Assembly: GCA_042408875.1 (NCBI GenBank)
Contig: JBHOQS010000025.1
Location: forward strand, 62,001 to 126,000
Source: JBHOQS01 sp042408875
GTDB lineage: Bacteria > Chloroflexota > UBA11872 > JBHOQS01
Reading direction: 5' to 3'
DNA length: 64,000 nt
The notes under the pieces are model-generated. The model was not told the origin of the DNA, made no database searches, and saw nothing but the letters and a program-made list of their open reading frames with translations. Shown one piece after another: positions 42,538 to 51,551 of the stretch. Each line of letters opens with the position of its first letter. Positions within the stretch are counted from its first letter, which is position 1. The translations under genes were made by a program, and so were the position numbers.

Positions 42538-43353
42538 CTATCGCTGCTGGAGCGCGAGGTCGAACTCCATCGCCGCGCCCATCTGGCGTTGGCCGGCCGG
42601 ATCAGTCAGCCGCACTCCGCCGCGGCCCTGGGCGCCGAGCAGACGTCCCTGCGGGATATGGAAGCCAGAGTGGGTTTCCAGATACTGCTGCCCCCGCCAC
42701 GTCTCCTGCTGGTCCCCAGCCCGCACGACCCGCTCGATTGGCACCGTGACGTTGGAGATCACATGGATCACCTGGTCGCCAGAGCCTTCCTCGTAGTGCT
42801 CGAATGTATGGTTGCTCAGCACCGCAACGGTGCCCTGGCCGGGGAGCTCCAGCGAGGCGCGCCCGCCCCATTTCATCTGGAGGCGCGGGCGCTGCGGCGG
42901 GAACACAGGCATGGCTGCCTGCAAGATGCGGGCTGCGTCAAACCCGACCGGCAGCCCGGCCGCGATCACGTCGGCTATGCCATCCATGCGCGTGATCCGC
43001 CCATCAGGGCGTACACGCAGCTCAAGCGACTTGCCCTGCACCGGATCCAGGGGCATCGGACGAGCATCCTGGGCGCCCTGAATGCGCTCGTAGGTGATCT
43101 TGAGGCGCGCCGTGCCGTCTGCGGCGACCTCTGGCACATCCACACGGAGGATCTGGCGGATCTGGAGCGTCGAAGGCGAGGCCTGTCCCGGGGCAGGCGG
43201 CGCCGCAGCGCGGATCTCCAGGGCGTACCGGAGGGTCTCGCCACGCCGAAAGCGATAGCGGAAGCCGCGCGGCCGAGCGCATGAGGCCACCACTGGCGCA
43301 GCAAGCAGCAGGAAGAGGCGGCGAGAGAGCAGCGGCGGGAACTCGGTGTGCAT
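42538..43353 (-). CDS. Hypothetical lipoprotein
   Basis: 271 residues from MHTEFPPLLSRRLFLLL; RR-x-F-L suggests Tat and VVASC is a lipobox. The mature part is a beta-rich domain (RYRFRRGETLRYALEIRA; RARRITRMDG-like segment; AGDQQETWRGQQYLETHSGF) resembling DUF6263-type surface proteins, without catalytic motif. Envelope protein of unknown role. Confidence 0.68.
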   Translation of the reverse strand: MHTEFPPLLSRRLFLLLAAPVVASCARPRGFRYRFRRGETLRYALEIRAAAPPAPGQASPSTLQIRQILRVDVPEVAADGTARLKITYERIQGAQDARPMPLDPVQGKSLELRVRPDGRITRMDGIADVIAAGLPVGFDAARILQAAMPVFPPQRPRLQMKWGGRASLELPGQGTVAVLSNHTFEHYEEGSGDQVIHVISNVTVPIERVVRAGDQQETWRGQQYLETHSGFHIPQGRLLGAQGRGGVRLTDPAGQRQMGAAMEFDLALQQR

Positions 43354-43628
43354 AGGCGGCCTCCCGGCGCAGGGCATCATAGGTACAGTGTAATTATAGA
43401 GTGCGTAGCTTCTCGTGTGTGCTGCCTCAGCCCTGCCAGAGCCTCACCGCTCACCGGCATTCCGGCGGCGTGAGGCTCTGCCGCTTCCTCATCTATCCCG
43501 GGACGGCCACTGCATAGAGCAAGGGCGCTGCCCTTGTAGGGCCGACAACGCAGGGGCAAGAGATCTATCGTTCTCCTAGCCCCCGGGCCTGGCGCGGCCC
43601 GTCGCCCCAGACGATATGGGAGCATCTC

Positions 43629-44330
43629 TCACGCCTTCCGCACGCGTTGTCCTGAGATGAGGCGACGGAGCTCAGCGAGAGTGCGTCGGTGCAGCATGCG
43701 TACCGCGCCGGCGGTAGTGCCGAAGCGGTGCGCGATGTCGTCTGTGTCGAGCCCTTCGAGGTACCAGTGCCGGAGCAGCAACCGGCGGTGCTCTGACAGC
43801 GCGCCGAGGACCGGTGCGATGCAGGCGCGTGCCTCGGCGGCGGCCAGGTCGCCGGGCGAGGGCGCATCCTCGGAGAGCCAGCCGGCTGCCCGCTCGAGCG
43901 CTTCATCGTACAGCGCGTCGAACGGCACATGGTCGTGCCGAGGCTTGCGCTGTCGACGGAGGAAGTTAGCCAGCCGCCACTGGAGTTTGACGGCAATGTA
44001 GGCAGGAAAGGGCACACCCCGCGTCGGGTCATACGTAGTAATCAATTCCAGGAAGTTTGTCCAGGCTTCCTGCTCGACGTCCGCAGGCTCCAGTGCGGGA
44101 TCCCAGGCTCTGCTGGCGTGCAAACAGCGAATGGACCGGCGGGCCTGGAGGAGAACCAGCCGCTCATACTGCTGCACCAGCACGTCTACTGCCTGGCGGT
44201 CACCCTGCTGCGCCCGCTGTACCAGCTCCAGCTCGAGCGCTCCCTCGCCTGCCGCGGCGGTATGCTGCCCGCCAACTTCCGGCGCGTCAGCTGGAGTCTT
44301 TCCCGATGCACGCACCTCCTCGCGGACCAC
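43629..44330 (-). CDS. Sigma-70 family RNA polymerase sigma factor
   Basis: 233 residues. Region 2: VDVLVQQYERLVLLQAR, DVEQEAWTNFLELITTYDPT, FPAYIAVKLQWRLANFLRR; region 4: LGALSEHRRLLLRHWYLEGL, DTDDIAHRFGTTAGAVRMLH. No region 1 or 3, so ECF-like/SigO-like. GTG start at 44330. A consensus promoter and palindrome lie 160-220 nt upstream. No anti-sigma gene adjoins; a zf-HC2 protein is at 20903. Confidence 0.83.
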   Translation of the reverse strand: MVREEVRASGKTPADAPEVGGQHTAAAGEGALELELVQRAQQGDRQAVDVLVQQYERLVLLQARRSIRCLHASRAWDPALEPADVEQEAWTNFLELITTYDPTRGVPFPAYIAVKLQWRLANFLRRQRKPRHDHVPFDALYDEALERAAGWLSEDAPSPGDLAAAEARACIAPVLGALSEHRRLLLRHWYLEGLDTDDIAHRFGTTAGAVRMLHRRTLAELRRLISGQRVRKA

Positions 44331-44492
44331 CCTCTACCCCTCCTCTGCAAGATTTGCCGGCTTCCCAGCGCAGCTTGCTGCGGCGCGGCACATGCTGCCC
44401 GCCATCCAGGAGCCGGGCCGCCCGCCGCGCGCAGGGGGAGGGAGGCCTGCGCGCATGTCTCACCGGGCGCCTGCCGCAAAAGCGCATGTATA

Positions 44493-44510
44493 ACTGCTCA
44501 TTTGAGCAGT
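44493..44510. promoter_or_regulatory. 18-bp operator-like palindrome
   Basis: ACTGCTCA-TT-TGAGCAGT, perfect 8-bp arms, starting 12 nt downstream of the sigma-gene -10, so it covers the predicted transcript start. Typical of repressor or autoregulator sites. Confidence 0.6.
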
Positions 44511-44521
44511 ATCACACGCCC

Positions 44522-44550
44522 AGTATACGCGAGGGGCGCGACCGAGTCAA
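44522..44550 (-). promoter_or_regulatory. Promoter of the sigma-factor gene
   Basis: Minus strand TTGACT (44550-44545), 17-nt spacer, TATACT (44527-44522). Near-consensus. Confidence 0.75.
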
Positions 44551-44824
44551 GTGGAATGAGGCTGACCTTCGGACAGGGGATAGGACACCGGCCAGACCCC
44601 CAAGTTCCTTATTGAAGAGCCCAGCCATGAGGGTTCGGCTGAGCTGTAGGCTCAGCCAAGCCTCGGATTCCGCCCGATAATACTACCCATGTCCTAACTG
44701 CTATCTGAAGGCCAGGAGTGAAGATGTAGAGTAGAAACATCGACGTGCCTGGTAGCGTACAATAGCGGCATAGCTATCCCGTGCGTATGCAGGGTCGGCT
44801 GCTGCACCAAGCTCTGGAGGTCGT

Positions 44825-46186
44825 ATGGATCTCGCCGAACCGACTGGCCCTATAGAGAGCTCCAGCGCCGAGCACAGCACCGTGCGTCTATCCCCGCTCC
44901 CGCGCGCCTGGCAGGCTACAGCCAGCCACGCCAGCCGAACGTTCAGCGCGCTCCGAAACCGGCACTTCCGCCGGCTCTGGCTGGGCTACCTGCCCTCGAC
45001 GATCGCGTTTCAGATGGGCCAGATCGCCTCAGGCTACCTGGTCTATCGCCTGACCGGGTCAGCCACCGTTCTGGGGCTGATGGGACTGGCGTGGTCCATC
45101 CCGCTCCTGCTGTTCTCGCTGGTGGGCGGTGTCGTGGCTGATCGTGTGCCCCGGCGCAACCTCGTGCTGGCCTCGCAGTGCATCATCGGCACTGCTGCGT
45201 TGATCACCGCGGTGCTGGTCATCACCGGCTGGGTGCAGGTGTGGCATCTTTTCGTCCTGGGCCTGGTACAGGGAACGGTCTTCTCATTCAACATGCCGGC
45301 GCGGCAGGCCTTCATCGCGGAGTTGGTGGGCAAAGATGATCTGATGAACGCCATTGCCCTCCAGAACGCAGCCATGAACCTGAGCAGCGTCGCTGGCCCA
45401 GCGCTCGCCGGCTACTTGATCGCCCTCCCCGCGGTCGGCGTCGGGGGCGTATACCTGCTGATGGCTGGAGCCAACGTGCTGGTGTTCCTTACTCTTATCG
45501 GGCTGCCCGCCGGCGCCTCGCGCGGAGCCAGGCGGCGTCCCGGCCTGGAGGAACTCACAGCAGGCCTGCGCTTCCTTATCACCAGCCGTCCGCTGCGCAC
45601 GCTGCTGCTCATGGCGGTGATCCCCATGTTCCTCGGCATGCCGTACATGACCCTGCTCCCGGTGTTCGCCTTGAGTGTGCTCCGGGCCGGGTCAGAAGGG
45701 CTGGGGCTCCTCAGTGGAGCGAACGGCATCGGCGCCCTGGCTGGCTCGCTGCTGGTGGCAGCTTGGGGGAATGCTCCGCGCAAGGCGCTGCTTCAACTCA
45801 GCGTGGGCATCATCTACGGCCTGGCGCTGGTGGCCTTTGCGCTAGCCGGATCGCTGCCGCTGGCTGTGCTAGCGCTGCTGCTGGTGGGCCTGGCTGCCTC
45901 GGCCTACCGGTCGCTGAACAACACCCTGATCATGAGCTACACGCCCCCAGAGCTCTATGGCCGCGTGATGAGCGTCTACCTTATGACGTTCGCGCTCATG
46001 CCCTTGTCGAGCGTGCCGGCCGGCGCGCTGGCCGACAGCATCGGGCCGCAGGTGACCGTCGGTGGCGCTGGACTATTGCTCGCGGCAAGTATCCTGGCGA
46101 TCGCGCGGCTCCATCCCGACCATCATGAGCCCCTATCTCGCAGCCCGCTCTCCGCTCGCGCCGGGCAGGAAGTGACGGCGGGTTAA
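44825..46186 (+). CDS. MFS transporter (DHA3/enterobactin-exporter type)
   Basis: 453 residues, about 12 membrane helices. FSALRNRHFRRLWLGYLPST at the start, GGVVADRVPRRNLVLASQ (loop 2-3 motif), NMPARQAFIAELVGKDDLMN and ELYGRVMSVYLMTFALMPLS are typical of MFS_3 exporters. Effluxes drugs or siderophores; substrate unknown. Start ATG 44825. Confidence 0.88.
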   Translation: MDLAEPTGPIESSSAEHSTVRLSPLPRAWQATASHASRTFSALRNRHFRRLWLGYLPSTIAFQMGQIASGYLVYRLTGSATVLGLMGLAWSIPLLLFSLVGGVVADRVPRRNLVLASQCIIGTAALITAVLVITGWVQVWHLFVLGLVQGTVFSFNMPARQAFIAELVGKDDLMNAIALQNAAMNLSSVAGPALAGYLIALPAVGVGGVYLLMAGANVLVFLTLIGLPAGASRGARRRPGLEELTAGLRFLITSRPLRTLLLMAVIPMFLGMPYMTLLPVFALSVLRAGSEGLGLLSGANGIGALAGSLLVAAWGNAPRKALLQLSVGIIYGLALVAFALAGSLPLAVLALLLVGLAASAYRSLNNTLIMSYTPPELYGRVMSVYLMTFALMPLSSVPAGALADSIGPQVTVGGAGLLLAASILAIARLHPDHHEPLSRSPLSARAGQEVTAG

Positions 46187-46343
46187 GTCGCGTGCGAGCC
46201 GCGTAACCATCGCTCGCAGCCTGCACGCTGTGTCCAGGCAGACGGCGGCTCGCACCAGGACGCCGCCCCGTCTCCTGAGACAGCCGCTCTGACCGCTGAG
46301 CAGCGCGCCCTGCCCCTCCATGCGCTGAGCGGCTTGCGGGAGG

Positions 46344-46869
46344 ATGACCGCGCCGGTGTCGTCCACATCCGTGCCGCCAGGACCGATCGGAGCGGCGCTG
46401 GGGCTGGACCAGCCGCGGACGCTGGCCAAGGCGCAGGCGCTGGTGGCCTACCAGATCCTCAGGCCGTCACTGCTAGAGGTGGGCGAACCCGGCGAGGTCT
46501 ACGTTGCCACCGCGCCGCCTAGGGGCAGGTATCACTGATCTACCGCACCCGCCCCGGCCTACTCCAGGCCGCCGAGACCGGCGTCGCCGTGCCCATCACC
46601 CAGTTCCGCGGCGAGCTCGCGCCGGGGTTCTTCATGAAAGGGCGTGGCCCGGGCACACGGTTAGAAGGGGTGCGTGTGAACGAGGCCCGCGGCTTCTGGA
46701 CCGAAGGCCAGGCCCACATGCGCTTCTATCGAGACGCCGCTGGCCAGGCGCGCGAGGGGTGCGTGTGGCTGGAAACGTACTCCTCTGGGAGCAGGCTGGC
46801 CTCACCCTGCGACTAGAATCGGCGCTGTCCCAGGCCGAGGCCCTGCGCGTCGCCGCAGCCGCACGCTGA
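46344..46869 (+). pseudogene. DUF4367-like protein gene with two frameshifts
   Basis: Three frames together read as one protein: GAALGLDQPRTLAKAQALVA..VYVATAPP (to ~46525), then TQFRGELAPGFFMKGRGPGT and GFWTEGQAHMRFYRDAAGQA (to ~46775), then AGNVLLWEQAGLTLRLESAL. The last pattern is the usual end of DUF4367/anti-sigma-linked proteins as I recall them. Changes of frame near 46525 and 46775 show decay. Confidence 0.7.
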
Positions 46870-46917
46870 CCGGCTGCTGGTAGGCACCGGGGCCCTGCGG
46901 GCAGAGCATCCCCAGGC

Positions 46918-47060
46918 CTAGCGGTAGCGCGCCGCCTGCTTTTCGTAGCGATCGGCATAGAGGCCGTCCCGCTGCCTCAGCTCATCGGGGCTGCCTTCCT
47001 CAACGATGCGCCTGTTGTCGAGCACCAGGATGCGGTCGGCCAGGCGCACTGCATGCTCGC
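46918..47060 (-). pseudogene. ABC transporter ATPase C-terminal remnant
   Basis: AVRLADRILVLDNRRIVEEG then SPDELRQRDGLYADRYEKQA is the end of an export-type ABC ATPase after the H-loop. No Walker A, signature or start remains upstream in frame. Decayed exporter half. Confidence 0.7.
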
Positions 47061-47284
47061 CGGCTCGATGAGGTGGTAGAGCCCATAGAGCATCGTAAGC
47101 ATGCCGGCCCGACCGGCAATGCGGCGGCGATGAGGCGCACGTTACGCGGTACACCCATGTACACAGCGATCGCTCGCCGATCTAGAGCAACGCAGCAGGT
47201 CAGGCGCCTTCTCTCGCCAGAGGAATTGGCGCAGCGCCAGCAGAGACACCTTTTTTTAGGCAGGAACACGCTTCATGCAGTACA

Positions 47285-48364
47285 ATGGCACGCATGGATG
47301 AGCCCCTGCCTGCTGCCTGGGCGCAGCACACGGCCACATGGCAGCATGCCACGATCGAGACCTACGACCGCATCGCCCCGGCGTACGCGGAGCACTGGTA
47401 CGCTACGCCGCTCGACCACCCTGAGCGATTCGTGGCGATGATGCGCCGCACCAAGCCCGGTCCAGGCTGGCTGGTGCTCGATGCCGGCTGCGGTCCCGGC
47501 CAGTATCTTCAGCGCCTGCGCGCACTGGGCTGTCGGGTGGTCGGCGCAGACCTCTCCGCCGGCATGCTTGCTGAAGCCCGACGGCGCACCGGTAGCTCGC
47601 TGCTCCTGCGCATGGACCTGCGGAGGCCAGCGCTGGCACCGCACCGCTTCCACGGCATCTGGGCATCAGCCTCTTTGCTCCACCTCGCTCGCGAGGAGAT
47701 CCTGCCGGTACTGCGCGCTTTCTACCAGCTGCTTGACCACGGCTACCTCTATGTCAGCATGAAGGAGGGTACTGGCAGTGAGCTGCACTCTGATGCCACG
47801 TACGACGGCGCGCCGCGTTACTTCACGTATGTGAGCGAGTATGAGATGCGGCTGTGGCTTGAGCAGGCTGGCTTTCAGGTGCTGGACTTCGTGCGTGGCG
47901 AGCCGGGCGCGGATGGACATGCCTGGCTCGGCTTCTTCGCCTGGACCAGGATCATCACGCCGATGATTGCAGTCTGCGCGGTGATCCGCGACGGCGACGG
48001 CCGCGTGTTGCTCGCCCGCCGCGCCGACAATGGGCTGTGGTGCCTGCCCGGTGGAGCCATGGAGGTGGGCGAGACCGTCGAGGCGGCGGTGCGGCGCGAG
48101 GTGCGTGAGGAGACGGGTCTGGAGGTAATGCTAGACGAGCCAGCCCTCTTCGGTGTGTACAGCGAGCCCCGCCCGGGGGCGCAGCGCCATGTGGTCGTGC
48201 TGGGATTTCGCTGCCGTGTCGTGGGTGGTGCGCTCACGCCCAGCGACGAGACGACCGGCTTCCAGTATGTCCATCCCGAGGCGCTTCCCGACGATCTGGT
48301 CCCCCTGCACCGGCAGCGGATCGCCGACGCCCTCTCCGGGGCCTTGGTAGCCTTCGTCCGATGA
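47285..48364 (+). CDS. SAM methyltransferase fused to Nudix hydrolase
   Basis: 359 residues. Residues ~20-215 are a class I methyltransferase: YDRIAPAYAEHWY, VLDAGCGPGQYLQRL (SAM motif I), VGADLSAGMLAEAR, IWASASLLHLAREEI. Residues ~222-357 are a Nudix domain with a full box GGAMEVGETVEAAVRREVRE.. ETGL. A TACAAT at 47281-47286 abuts the first ATG, and ATG 47294 would fit a leaderless transcript. The fusion may link methylation with clean-up of a nucleoside diphosphate derivative; substrate unknown. Confidence 0.85.
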   Translation: MARMDEPLPAAWAQHTATWQHATIETYDRIAPAYAEHWYATPLDHPERFVAMMRRTKPGPGWLVLDAGCGPGQYLQRLRALGCRVVGADLSAGMLAEARRRTGSSLLLRMDLRRPALAPHRFHGIWASASLLHLAREEILPVLRAFYQLLDHGYLYVSMKEGTGSELHSDATYDGAPRYFTYVSEYEMRLWLEQAGFQVLDFVRGEPGADGHAWLGFFAWTRIITPMIAVCAVIRDGDGRVLLARRADNGLWCLPGGAMEVGETVEAAVRREVREETGLEVMLDEPALFGVYSEPRPGAQRHVVVLGFRCRVVGGALTPSDETTGFQYVHPEALPDDLVPLHRQRIADALSGALVAFVR

Positions 48365-48365
48365 T

Positions 48366-48387
48366 CGGGCCGGCAGTGACCGGCCCG
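48366..48387 (+). terminator. Short hairpin after the fusion gene
   Basis: CGGGCCGG/CCGGCCCG with a 6-nt loop directly after the stop codon. Confidence 0.5.
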
Positions 48388-48455
48388 CACGATATTCGTC
48401 ATAAGTAAAGCCATACCTGTCACATCCGTCGTGCTGCTGTCCAGGAGAGGTGAGG

Positions 48456-51400
48456 GTGCAAGGCAGCGGAGCCACGCGCTGGCTGGTCTCCAGTTGCTAC
48501 ATTGTCGTAGTCATCGCACTGTTGCTGAGTGCTGTCCCAGATGCGAGCGCCGCGGGAGAGCTCTCTGTCTCCCGCGGCCGAACGGGCGCCGAGGCCACGC
48601 TTCAGGAGCGGCTACGCGGCGACCCGCGCTTTTTCCCCGAGACGAACTTCTCGATTCGCGACGACCGCTTCTGGGATTACTTTCACAAGCGAGGCGGAGT
48701 GCGCACCTTCGGCTATCCGGTCTCCCGCCCGTTCATCTTCCATGGGACGCTGGTGCAGTTCTTCCAGCGCCAGGTGATGCAGCTTCAGCCTGATGGGCGG
48801 GTCGGTCTGCTGAACCTGTTTGACGATGGACTGCTGCCCTACACGCGCTTCAACGGCTCGACCGTGCCGGAGGCTGACCCGTCCATCCTTGCTGAGGCAC
48901 CGCGGCCTGGTACGCTGGACTACCTGCGCTTCCTGCCCGAGTTCCTGCGCCGCTACGTGCCGGACACCTGGAACGGGATGCCGGTCAAGTTCTTTGAGCG
49001 GTTTATGAACACCGTCTCCTTCCGCGACGTCTTTCCTGACGGCGGAGGTGACGATGGCCTGATGACTGGGTTCAACCTCGAAATGTGGGGCTTCCCCACC
49101 AGCGCGCCAGCTGCGGATCCGAACAACGGCAACTTCGTGTACCAGCGCTTCCAGCGCGGCATCATGCACTACGACGCCACCAAAGGCGTCACCGAGGGGC
49201 TGCTGCTAGCCGACTATCTCAAAGCGATCATCATTGGCGCCCCACTACCGCATGATCTGGAGGAGCAGGCGCGCACCTCTCCGGTGTATCGCACGCTGCG
49301 CGGCCAGTACAACCCGCGCACCGGGGCCGGCCCGCTGCGGCCGGACGAGCTGCCGGCCACGGACATGACCGATGCCTTCGAGCCGGAGCTCCCGCGCGTG
49401 GGGCCGCCAGCGCCGGCCGCGCCTCCCCCGGCGATCACTGAGCCTGTGGCGATCATCGGGTTCAATAGCCCGGCCGATGTGGCAGCATTCGAGGCGCAAG
49501 CCACGGGCAGCCGGGTGCACTTGTCCTGGAACCGCGAGCCCCGCTTCGTGCGTGAGGGCAGCGGCTCCCTGAAGGTTGAGTTCGAGCGCGCTGCAGCACG
49601 CGACGCCACGATCTCGATTGCGCGCCTGCCGAAGGAACTGCCGTGGGACTCGTTCGCCAGCATCGCCGTGGACGTCTACGTGCCGGCAGACTGGGGTGGT
49701 GGGAGGCTCAAGCTGGCTCTCCAGGTGGATTCTGCGGCTCCGACCTTCCTCCCCTCGGAATTCGTGACCGTCGAAGCCCGTGGCCAGTGGCAGCGCGTGG
49801 CCTGGGCGCTCCAGCCGCGTGAGGCCGCCACAGCTACACGCCTGGGCATCGTGGTGCGGGCCGAGCAGGATGCCCCGGGGGTCATCTACCTCGATCACAT
49901 CCGCGGCGTGCCACCGGTCATTCGCGTCGATGCCGCTCAGATCGTGCGCCAGTTCGACCCTGTGGCGCTCTACGGGAGCAACCTGGCGTACTACTACGAT
50001 CCACGGTTCTTTCAGAGCGCCCGTGTGCGCGAGCTGGCGAAGGCCATCGGTGCGTACTCGTACCGCATTCCCGGAGGGCTGAATGCGGACGTCTATCACT
50101 GGAACGGCAACGGCGTACGGGATGCCCAGGGACGCATCATCCCGTCGGCGCGCAACCCCGATGGCACCTGGAAGTTCGACTTCAGCGACTGGAAGCCCGG
50201 CTTCGAGGTGCTGGGCGAGGCTGAAACCGGCCACCCGCTGCCTTCCTGGACGCCGAACTTCAGCCAGGTGAACGACTATCGCCTCACGCCGAAAGTGGAC
50301 GTCAACATGATGGCCGACTGGGTCAAGTCGCTGGACCCGCGGGCGCGCCTCATCGTGACGACTAACGTCGGCACCGGCAGCCGCCTGCGCGCCACAGGCC
50401 CCAGCGGGGCATTACGTGAAGAAGACGTTGCTGCCGGGGCCCGCGAGGCCGCGGCGTGGGTGCGCTACTTCAACATCCGCCGCGGCCTCGGCGTGAAGTA
50501 CTGGGAGGTCGGTAACGAGTACCTGCCCTGGGCTGCGGAGATCGGTGGCCATGTGCAGGACAACAGCCCCCAGGGCTGGCGCTGGATGACCGCGACCGAC
50601 TATGCCACTATCTTTCGCGCCTATGCCAAGGCTATGAAAGCCGTCGATCCGTCCATTCACGTCGCGGGCCCGGTGAGCTACCTGAACGCGCCGGCCGACG
50701 CCACGGGCCAGGGCAACTGGATCGAAGCCTTCCTGGCCGGTGCAGGCGACTACGTGGACGTGCTGGACATTCACTTCTATGAGATGGGTGACAACCTGAT
50801 GGAGTACATGGCTGCCAGCCAGCTTATCTCCCAGCAGGTGAGCCGCATTCGCACCATGCTGAAACCGTACGAAGCGAAGCGCGGCCGGCCCATTCCCATC
50901 GCTATCTCAGAATGGAGCGACTACCTTGACCAGTTCCCAGTCGGGAGCGCGCTCTTCGTTGCCGATGCCCTGGGCGAGATCATCGCCAGCGGGGTCGAGT
51001 GGGCAAACATGTGGGATCTGGGTGGGCAGGACCACGGCATCATCCGCGATTTTGGCCGTGGCTACGAGCCGACCGGCCGGTACTGGGCGCAATACCTCTG
51101 GGCGCAGCACATGGGCACGACGCTGGTGTCGAGCTCGCTGGGAGAGCTAAGCCGCGCCCGTCTGGCCGTGCATGCCACGCGCCTGGCTGACGGTGGCCTG
51201 GCCATCATGGTGATCAACAAGGACCCTGAGGTAGACATGGCCGTGCCGGTGCAGATCGCCAACTTCACGCCGCAGGGACCGGCCGAGGTCTACACCTGGG
51301 GCGAGCAGCAGTACCGCTGGGACCGCGCCGCCGGACGGCCGGTGGTGAATACCGGCCCTGCTGGCAGGCGCGCTGAGGTTGGCCAGAGCTTCACCTACAC

Positions 51401-51488
51401 GTTCCCGCGCTCCTCGATCACGGTGATCAAGATGCGGCCCGCCGCCCAGCCGGCCAGCCTCATCCTCTTGGAGCCGGAGAAGCGCTGA
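48456..51488 (+). CDS. Large secreted glycoside hydrolase (clan GH-A, GH44/GH51-like)
   Basis: 1010 residues. Signal peptide (WLVSSCYIVVVIALLLSAVP..ASA), an LGFP-like module (RFWDYFHKRGGVRTFGYPVS), a carbohydrate-binding-like beta domain at about 335-490 (GSGSLKVEF, FASIAVDVYVPADWGGG, GVIYLDHI), then a TIM barrel with acid/base Glu688 (KYWEVGNEY) and nucleophile Glu819 (PIAISEWSDY), and a C-terminal beta domain. Probably cleaves plant or microbial beta-glycans or arabinans outside the cell. GTG 48456 preferred (AGGAG 8 nt upstream); GTG 48450 leaves too little spacing. Confidence 0.82.
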   Translation: MQGSGATRWLVSSCYIVVVIALLLSAVPDASAAGELSVSRGRTGAEATLQERLRGDPRFFPETNFSIRDDRFWDYFHKRGGVRTFGYPVSRPFIFHGTLVQFFQRQVMQLQPDGRVGLLNLFDDGLLPYTRFNGSTVPEADPSILAEAPRPGTLDYLRFLPEFLRRYVPDTWNGMPVKFFERFMNTVSFRDVFPDGGGDDGLMTGFNLEMWGFPTSAPAADPNNGNFVYQRFQRGIMHYDATKGVTEGLLLADYLKAIIIGAPLPHDLEEQARTSPVYRTLRGQYNPRTGAGPLRPDELPATDMTDAFEPELPRVGPPAPAAPPPAITEPVAIIGFNSPADVAAFEAQATGSRVHLSWNREPRFVREGSGSLKVEFERAAARDATISIARLPKELPWDSFASIAVDVYVPADWGGGRLKLALQVDSAAPTFLPSEFVTVEARGQWQRVAWALQPREAATATRLGIVVRAEQDAPGVIYLDHIRGVPPVIRVDAAQIVRQFDPVALYGSNLAYYYDPRFFQSARVRELAKAIGAYSYRIPGGLNADVYHWNGNGVRDAQGRIIPSARNPDGTWKFDFSDWKPGFEVLGEAETGHPLPSWTPNFSQVNDYRLTPKVDVNMMADWVKSLDPRARLIVTTNVGTGSRLRATGPSGALREEDVAAGAREAAAWVRYFNIRRGLGVKYWEVGNEYLPWAAEIGGHVQDNSPQGWRWMTATDYATIFRAYAKAMKAVDPSIHVAGPVSYLNAPADATGQGNWIEAFLAGAGDYVDVLDIHFYEMGDNLMEYMAASQLISQQVSRIRTMLKPYEAKRGRPIPIAISEWSDYLDQFPVGSALFVADALGEIIASGVEWANMWDLGGQDHGIIRDFGRGYEPTGRYWAQYLWAQHMGTTLVSSSLGELSRARLAVHATRLADGGLAIMVINKDPEVDMAVPVQIANFTPQGPAEVYTWGEQQYRWDRAAGRPVVNTGPAGRRAEVGQSFTYTFPRSSITVIKMRPAAQPASLILLEPEKR

Positions 51489-51551
51489 CGCTGTCTCGTC
51501 CGGTCACCGGGCGGTGCGCACCGCGGCCCGCGTGCTACACTCGAGAGCTGC

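Larger units (their letters stand above)
44331..44824. other. Divergent regulatory region between sigma factor and MFS genes
   Basis: 494 nt containing the sigma-gene promoter and palindrome described separately, and a TACAAT at 44758-44763 that may be the MFS -10. No gene. Confidence 0.5.

Noticed and set aside
43377..43625. 82-codon minus-strand frame upstream of the lipoprotein
   Set aside because: No RBS, no homology, Arg/Pro-rich; treated as non-coding.
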